From an uncultured Mollicutes bacterium (GTDB lineage: Bacteria; Bacillota_I; Bacilli_A; Acholeplasmatales; Anaeroplasmataceae): DNA of 8,382 nt. Location of the stretch: positions 1-8,382 of the forward strand of contig URFB01000048.1 in NCBI GenBank assembly GCA_900547045.1, given 5' to 3'. Position numbers and translations under genes: made by a program. The stretch's first letter is position 1, and each line of letters begins with the position of its first letter. Positions 5,366 to 8,382 of this stretch are shown here, in pieces. The notes under the pieces were generated by a model. The model ran no database searches. It had not been told where the DNA came from and saw only the letters and a program-made list of their open reading frames with translations.

Positions 5366-7169
5366 GTGTACCAGCTCCTTTCACTTGAGATGTATATACT
5401 TCTTTATAAATTTCATTATTTTTTAAAAGCTCTTCATGTGTACCAACGCCAGCAATATGGCCATCATCTAAAACAATAATCATATCAGCATCCTCAACTG
5501 AAGAAATTCTTTGGGCAATGATAATCTTAGTTGTATCAGGAATTTCCTCACGGAAGGCTTTTCTAATTAACGCATCAGTCTTAGTATCAACAGCACTTGT
5601 TGAATCATCCAAAATCAAAATCTTAGGATGCTTCATCAAAGCACGAGCAATACACAAACGTTGACGTTGTCCTCCAGAAACATTAGCACCACCCTGCTCA
5701 ATATGTGAATTATATTTATCAGGGAAACGTGATACGAATTCATCAGCTTGAGCAAGCTTACTTGCATGCTCAATTTCTTCTTCGGTTGCAAATTCATTAC
5801 CCCATCTCAAATTACTTGCAATGGTACCAGTAAATAAGACGTTCTCTTGAAGAACAACTGATACCTCATCACGTAGCGTTTTTATATCATAATCCTTAAC
5901 CTCAACGCCACCAACTTTTAAAGAACCTGAAGTAATATCATAAAGACGAGGAATCAAATTAACAAGCGTTGACTTAGCACTACCAGTACCACCAACAATA
6001 CCAACGGTCATACCAGATTTAATATTTAAGTTAATATCACTTAAAACAAGCTTATTCTCACTATCTTCGTAAGAAAAATCAACATGATCAAAAACAATTG
6101 AGCCATCATTAACGGTATAAACCGGATTTTCACAATTTTTAATTGTTGGTTCTTCATTGATTACAGCACTAATACGCTCAACAGAGGCTTTAGACATTGT
6201 AATCATTACAATAATCATCGAAAGCATCATAAGACTCATTAAAATTTGCATAATATATGTAAATAAGGCATTTAAATCACCAGTTGTGAATGTAGATGTA
6301 TACGGAGCACAAAGCTTAGCACCCATAAATGATACAAACATAAAGCAAACATAAACAGCAGCCTGCATAAATGGATTATTAAATGCTAACCAGCCTTCAG
6401 CCTTAACTGAATATTTATAAATTTCTTCTGATGAATGTTTAAACTTCTTTGTTTCAAAATCCTCACGTACAAAGGCTTTAACTGTTCTTGCACCTGCAAC
6501 ATTTTCTTGAACAACCGTATTTAGGTCATCATATTTAGCAAACATTTTCTTAAAATTAGGATGAGCTTTTGTCATAATAAAAAGTAATGCTAAAGCAAGT
6601 ACAGGCACAACAACTACGAAAATCATTGAAATTTTAGGACTAATAACAATTGACATAATGAATGCAAAAATAAGCATAAATGGAGCACGTACAGCAATAC
6701 GAATTACCATTTGGAATGCCATTTGAACATTAGTTACATCTGTTGTAGTACGAGTTATTAAGCTTGATGTTGAAAACTTATCAATGTTTGCAAAAGAGAA
6801 ATCCTGAATTGAATAATAGATTTCCTTACGTAAATTTTTCGCAAAGCCACATGATGCCTTAGCTGAAAAAATTCCTGATAGGACTCCAAAGCTAAGTGAT
6901 AATATTGCAAAACCAATTAAAATGAAACCCGCAATAATAGCCGCCTTTTGGCTAGGAACATCGCTTAAAAATTTAAGTAAAGTTAGCTTTAAGGTAACAC
7001 CCGCCTCATGCTTATTATTAAAATCAATAATATTAATTATATCTGACATTACAAGAGGAATTAATATTTCCATCACAACCTCTAGGGCAACTGTAATGGG
7101 AGACATAATTGTGGAAAATTTATAGCCGTTTATACACGACAAAATACTTTTTTTCTTCTTTTTTTTCAT
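5355..7169 (-). CDS. ABC exporter subunit with degenerate ATPase site (LmrC/BmrC-like)
   Basis: This 604-aa half-transporter has a membrane domain (helices near 18-44, 77-101, 152-172, 177-199, 262-285, 300-324) and an ATPase domain (about 355-595). The signature VSGGQ (497-501) is canonical, but its own ATP site departs at three places: Walker A reads GGTGSAKS (393-400), with Ala398 replacing the last conserved Gly; Walker B reads ILILDD, with Asp522 in place of catalytic Glu; and the switch His is Gln553 (IAQRISSV). This is the pattern of the non-hydrolytic site in asymmetric heterodimeric exporters, so it most likely pairs with the subunit encoded next. AAGGAG lies 9 nt before the ATG and overlaps the stop of the MarR gene, 16 nt away. 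The protein ends in GAGTHEE, repeating GVGTHEE at 573-580. Substrate unknown; control by the MarR repressor suggests efflux of a toxic compound. Confidence 0.95.
   Translation of the reverse strand: MKKKKKKSILSCINGYKFSTIMSPITVALEVVMEILIPLVMSDIINIIDFNNKHEAGVTLKLTLLKFLSDVPSQKAAIIAGFILIGFAILSLSFGVLSGIFSAKASCGFAKNLRKEIYYSIQDFSFANIDKFSTSSLITRTTTDVTNVQMAFQMVIRIAVRAPFMLIFAFIMSIVISPKISMIFVVVVPVLALALLFIMTKAHPNFKKMFAKYDDLNTVVQENVAGARTVKAFVREDFETKKFKHSSEEIYKYSVKAEGWLAFNNPFMQAAVYVCFMFVSFMGAKLCAPYTSTFTTGDLNALFTYIMQILMSLMMLSMIIVMITMSKASVERISAVINEEPTIKNCENPVYTVNDGSIVFDHVDFSYEDSENKLVLSDINLNIKSGMTVGIVGGTGSAKSTLVNLIPRLYDITSGSLKVGGVEVKDYDIKTLRDEVSVVLQENVLFTGTIASNLRWGNEFATEEEIEHASKLAQADEFVSRFPDKYNSHIEQGGANVSGGQRQRLCIARALMKHPKILILDDSTSAVDTKTDALIRKAFREEIPDTTKIIIAQRISSVEDADMIIVLDDGHIAGVGTHEELLKNNEIYKEVYTSQVKGAGTHEE
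5359..5445 (-). repeat. Short direct repeat spanning the ABC gene junction
   Basis: The 15-base word TCTTCATGTGTACCA (plus strand) occurs exactly at 5359-5373 and again at 5431-5445, 72 bases (24 codons) apart and in the same frame. The right copy encodes GTHEE inside the conserved ATPase C-terminus of the first subunit; the left copy encodes GTHEE at its very end and also contains the ATG of the second subunit. Confidence 0.7.
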
Positions 7170-7185
7170 ATATATCCGCTCCTTT

Positions 7186-7611
7186 TTAATATTTTTCGAT
7201 ATTGGTCAGTATTCTTTCTAGCAGTTCACTCAAAGTATTTTTTTCTTCTTCCGTCAAATTTGCAAACGATTCTTCCTCGACATGCTCTATATTATTCTTA
7301 ATTTGATTATGAATTTCTAAAGCCTTATCAGTTAACACTATTCTTTTCAAGCGTTGATCAGTAGGGATTGCTTCCCTTTTAATAAAGCCGAGCTTTTCAA
7401 GATTTTGCAATGTTGAAGTAACTGATGAGCCGCGAAGCTCAAAGCGTTCTTCAATATCCTTTTGAAAAACATCTCTCTTTTCTGACTCACATCTCACAAA
7501 GCCAATTATTCTTCCTTGAATAGTTGAAATACCAAGTGATTGATTTGCATGATCAATTTCTCGCTTCATTTTATGTGCAATACAATGAATTAATCCACCC
7601 AGATTTGACAT
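7186..7611 (-). CDS. MarR family transcriptional regulator
   Basis: This 141-aa protein has the size and layout of MarR-family dimeric repressors, which usually release DNA when they bind a small ligand. An N-terminal dimerisation helix (about 1-22) leads to a winged helix-turn-helix: helix 2 near VFQKDIEERF (48-57), the recognition helix in RGSSVTSTLQNLEKLGFI (60-77), and the wing around 80-93 with the conserved Asp85-x-Arg87 (PTDQRLKRIVLT). C-terminal helices (about 95-141) complete the dimer interface. The ATG is preceded by AGGAGG at a 5-nt spacing. It is the first gene of an operon with two ABC exporter genes, with a palindrome over its own promoter, so it probably represses itself and the exporter. 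Cys10 and Cys41 could sense oxidants, but neither position is diagnostic. The inducer cannot be deduced. Confidence 0.95.
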   Translation of the reverse strand: MSNLGGLIHCIAHKMKREIDHANQSLGISTIQGRIIGFVRCESEKRDVFQKDIEERFELRGSSVTSTLQNLEKLGFIKREAIPTDQRLKRIVLTDKALEIHNQIKNNIEHVEEESFANLTEEEKNTLSELLERILTNIEKY

Positions 7612-7622
7612 AGTAGCCTCCT

Positions 7623-7644
7623 ATTAGTTAGAATCCTAACTAAT
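7623..7644. promoter_or_regulatory. Palindromic operator, probably for the MarR repressor
   Basis: Arms ATTAGTTAG (7623-7631) and CTAACTAAT (7636-7644) are perfect 9-bp inverted repeats around a 4-nt centre. The site overlaps the last two bases of the marR -10 box, covers the predicted start of transcription and ends next to the ribosome binding site. A bound dimer there would block transcription. Length, symmetry and position fit MarR-family operators; binding itself is inferred. Confidence 0.82.
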
Positions 7645-7671
7645 TTTATCACAAAAAAATAACAAATTCAA
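7643..7671 (-). promoter_or_regulatory. Predicted sigma-A promoter of the marR-ABC operon
   Basis: On the minus strand TTGAAT (7671-7666) and TAAAAT (7648-7643) are separated by 17 nt. Transcription would start near 7636, inside the operator, with a leader of about 25 nt. The -35 box lies within the stem of the terminator that ends the upstream gene, and the spacer holds that terminator's T-tract. Confidence 0.78.
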
Positions 7672-7691
7672 TTTGCATTGAAAATGTTATT
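7653..7691 (-). terminator. Rho-independent terminator of the upstream unknown gene
   Basis: On the minus strand AATAACA pairs with TGTTATT (outer 7 bp) and TTCAAT with ATTGAA (inner 6 bp), separated by a symmetric TT/TT internal loop, around a 4-nt loop (7673-7676). A tract of T follows (7659-7653). It begins 16 nt after the TGA stop of the upstream gene. The stem is AT-rich, so it may be leaky. Confidence 0.8.
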
Positions 7692-7707
7692 AAAAATTAA
7701 AACGTTT

Positions 7708-8382
7708 TCATTTTTTCTTTTTACCCTTATACTCTCTTAAAACCGCTGCATAAGCATAAACATATTCATTATCATGCTTATAAGCAGCCTCCTTTATTTG
7801 CTCAAAGTAATCAGATACTGTTTTATTTTTGAGTTTTTTTGCCGCTTTTATGATTTGCTCAATACTTGAATAAAACATTGGGTGATTAGCATCATAAATA
7901 CATTCAAAATGATGAATCAATGAAGGAGTATTATCAAAAAATTGAAATATTTTAGATAAGGTATTAGGAAGCCTTAGAGGCTTAATCCTACTGTTTAAAT
8001 CCTCATCAGCTGCAATCATACTTACAAGCTTATATAAATGATAAGCAGTTACATATCTTTTAACTCCGTCAGGATTTTTTTCAAAATCAGTAAATAATCT
8101 ACCTACAAGCTTAATTCTTCTTGAAATTCTACTATTAATATTTCCTTCTTTATATTTTCGTTTAAACAAAGCTAGGTGACCTCTTATATCATCACCATTA
8201 AGAAATGTTTCATAAATATTAATTGCATCATCAAGAAGATACGGTGTCTTAGCTGAGGTTACATAAGCATCAAGAGCATTTAATAGTTTAAAAGCTTCAT
8301 CCTTATATGCCTTGAGTAAATCAGCAAACACAACATGTTTTTTATATTCAACATCCGAAAAAACCGAATATGTAAATTCATC
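7708..8382 (-). CDS. 3' part of an unrecognised helical cytosolic protein
   Basis: A frame without stops runs from the right edge to TGA at 7708-7710 and gives 224 residues; the start lies outside the window. A GTG at 8331 is in frame, but the frame is open upstream of it and no ribosome binding site precedes it, so I treat the gene as truncated by the window. The product is hydrophilic and predicted mostly alpha-helical, with amphipathic stretches throughout, no membrane segment, and a basic tail ending GKKKK. Basic segments (FKRKYKEGNINSRISRRIK, about 73-91) and a run rich in aromatic residues (about 134-160) stand out, but I recognise no family motif or catalytic signature. It could be a regulator or scaffold-like protein; this is not supported by a specific match. 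It ends in its own terminator, separating it from the marR operon. Confidence 0.8.
   Translation of the reverse strand, partial: DEFTYSVFSDVEYKKHVVFADLLKAYKDEAFKLLNALDAYVTSAKTPYLLDDAINIYETFLNGDDIRGHLALFKRKYKEGNINSRISRRIKLVGRLFTDFEKNPDGVKRYVTAYHLYKLVSMIAADEDLNSRIKPLRLPNTLSKIFQFFDNTPSLIHHFECIYDANHPMFYSSIEQIIKAAKKLKNKTVSDYFEQIKEAAYKHDNEYVYAYAAVLREYKGKKKK

Noticed and set aside
6157..6354. Plus-strand hydrophobic open frames opposite the first ABC subunit (also 6922-7125)
   Set aside because: Their hydrophobicity is what is expected opposite membrane-helix codons; the minus-strand protein fully explains the region.
8329..8331. GTG as the true start of the right-edge gene
   Set aside because: The frame stays open for 17 more codons to the window edge and no ribosome binding site stands before the GTG, so the gene most likely begins outside.
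1..8382. Mobile element, CRISPR, phage or defence system
   Set aside because: No transposase or integrase, repeat-spacer pattern, terminal inverted repeats, or defence-type domains were found; the genes are ordinary chromosomal families.

Overview
The window is an AT-rich stretch (roughly one third G+C by eye) from a low-GC Gram-positive bacterium. Strong AGGAGG-type ribosome binding sites, TTGAnn-17-TAnAAT promoters, hairpin-plus-U-tract terminators and protein families typical of Firmicutes (YitT, MarR with a paired ABC exporter) suggest a Bacilli or Erysipelotrichia-like, probably gut-associated organism. The presence of a pectinesterase fits a plant-fibre-rich habitat. TGA ends one gene and Trp is encoded by TGG, so the normal bacterial code applies. 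The species cannot be named from the sequence.

Every gene supported here lies on the minus strand, so transcription runs from high to low coordinates. In that order: (1) 8382-7708 is the 3' part of an unrecognised, helical, charged cytosolic protein, closed by a strong terminator (7691-7653). (2) A self-contained operon (7671-3435) starts at a promoter that overlaps that terminator and carries a 22-bp palindromic operator. It encodes a MarR-family repressor and the two subunits of a heterodimeric ABC exporter (604 and 628 aa, genes overlapping by 11 nt), then ends in a hairpin terminator. The likely logic is ligand-responsive derepression of an efflux pump by its own MarR regulator. (3) A second operon begins at a good promoter (3428-3400) and encodes a leaderless, so probably cytoplasmic, pectinesterase-family protein with a long helical C-terminal extension. 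A YitT-family membrane protein overlaps its end. Next comes MscL, which also has its own promoter just after the yitT-like stop codon and a terminator directly after its stop. (4) From 158 to the left edge is the 5' end of another gene, with a clear ribosome binding site directly behind the mscL terminator and a product that may carry a helix-turn-helix.

Most of the window is ordinary chromosomal Firmicute content. No mobile element, CRISPR array, tRNA, rRNA or convincing riboswitch was seen. The most unusual item is the pectinesterase fused to what looks like a degenerate J-domain-like (DnaJ-type) helical module, with HPY in place of HPD. Also worth noting are the interleaved terminator, promoter and operator in front of marR, the attenuator-like arrangement at 158-212, the heavily degenerate nucleotide-binding site of the first ABC subunit, and the long charged insertion in MscL. 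Apart from short intergenic gaps of about 10 to 105 bases, the window is fully coding.
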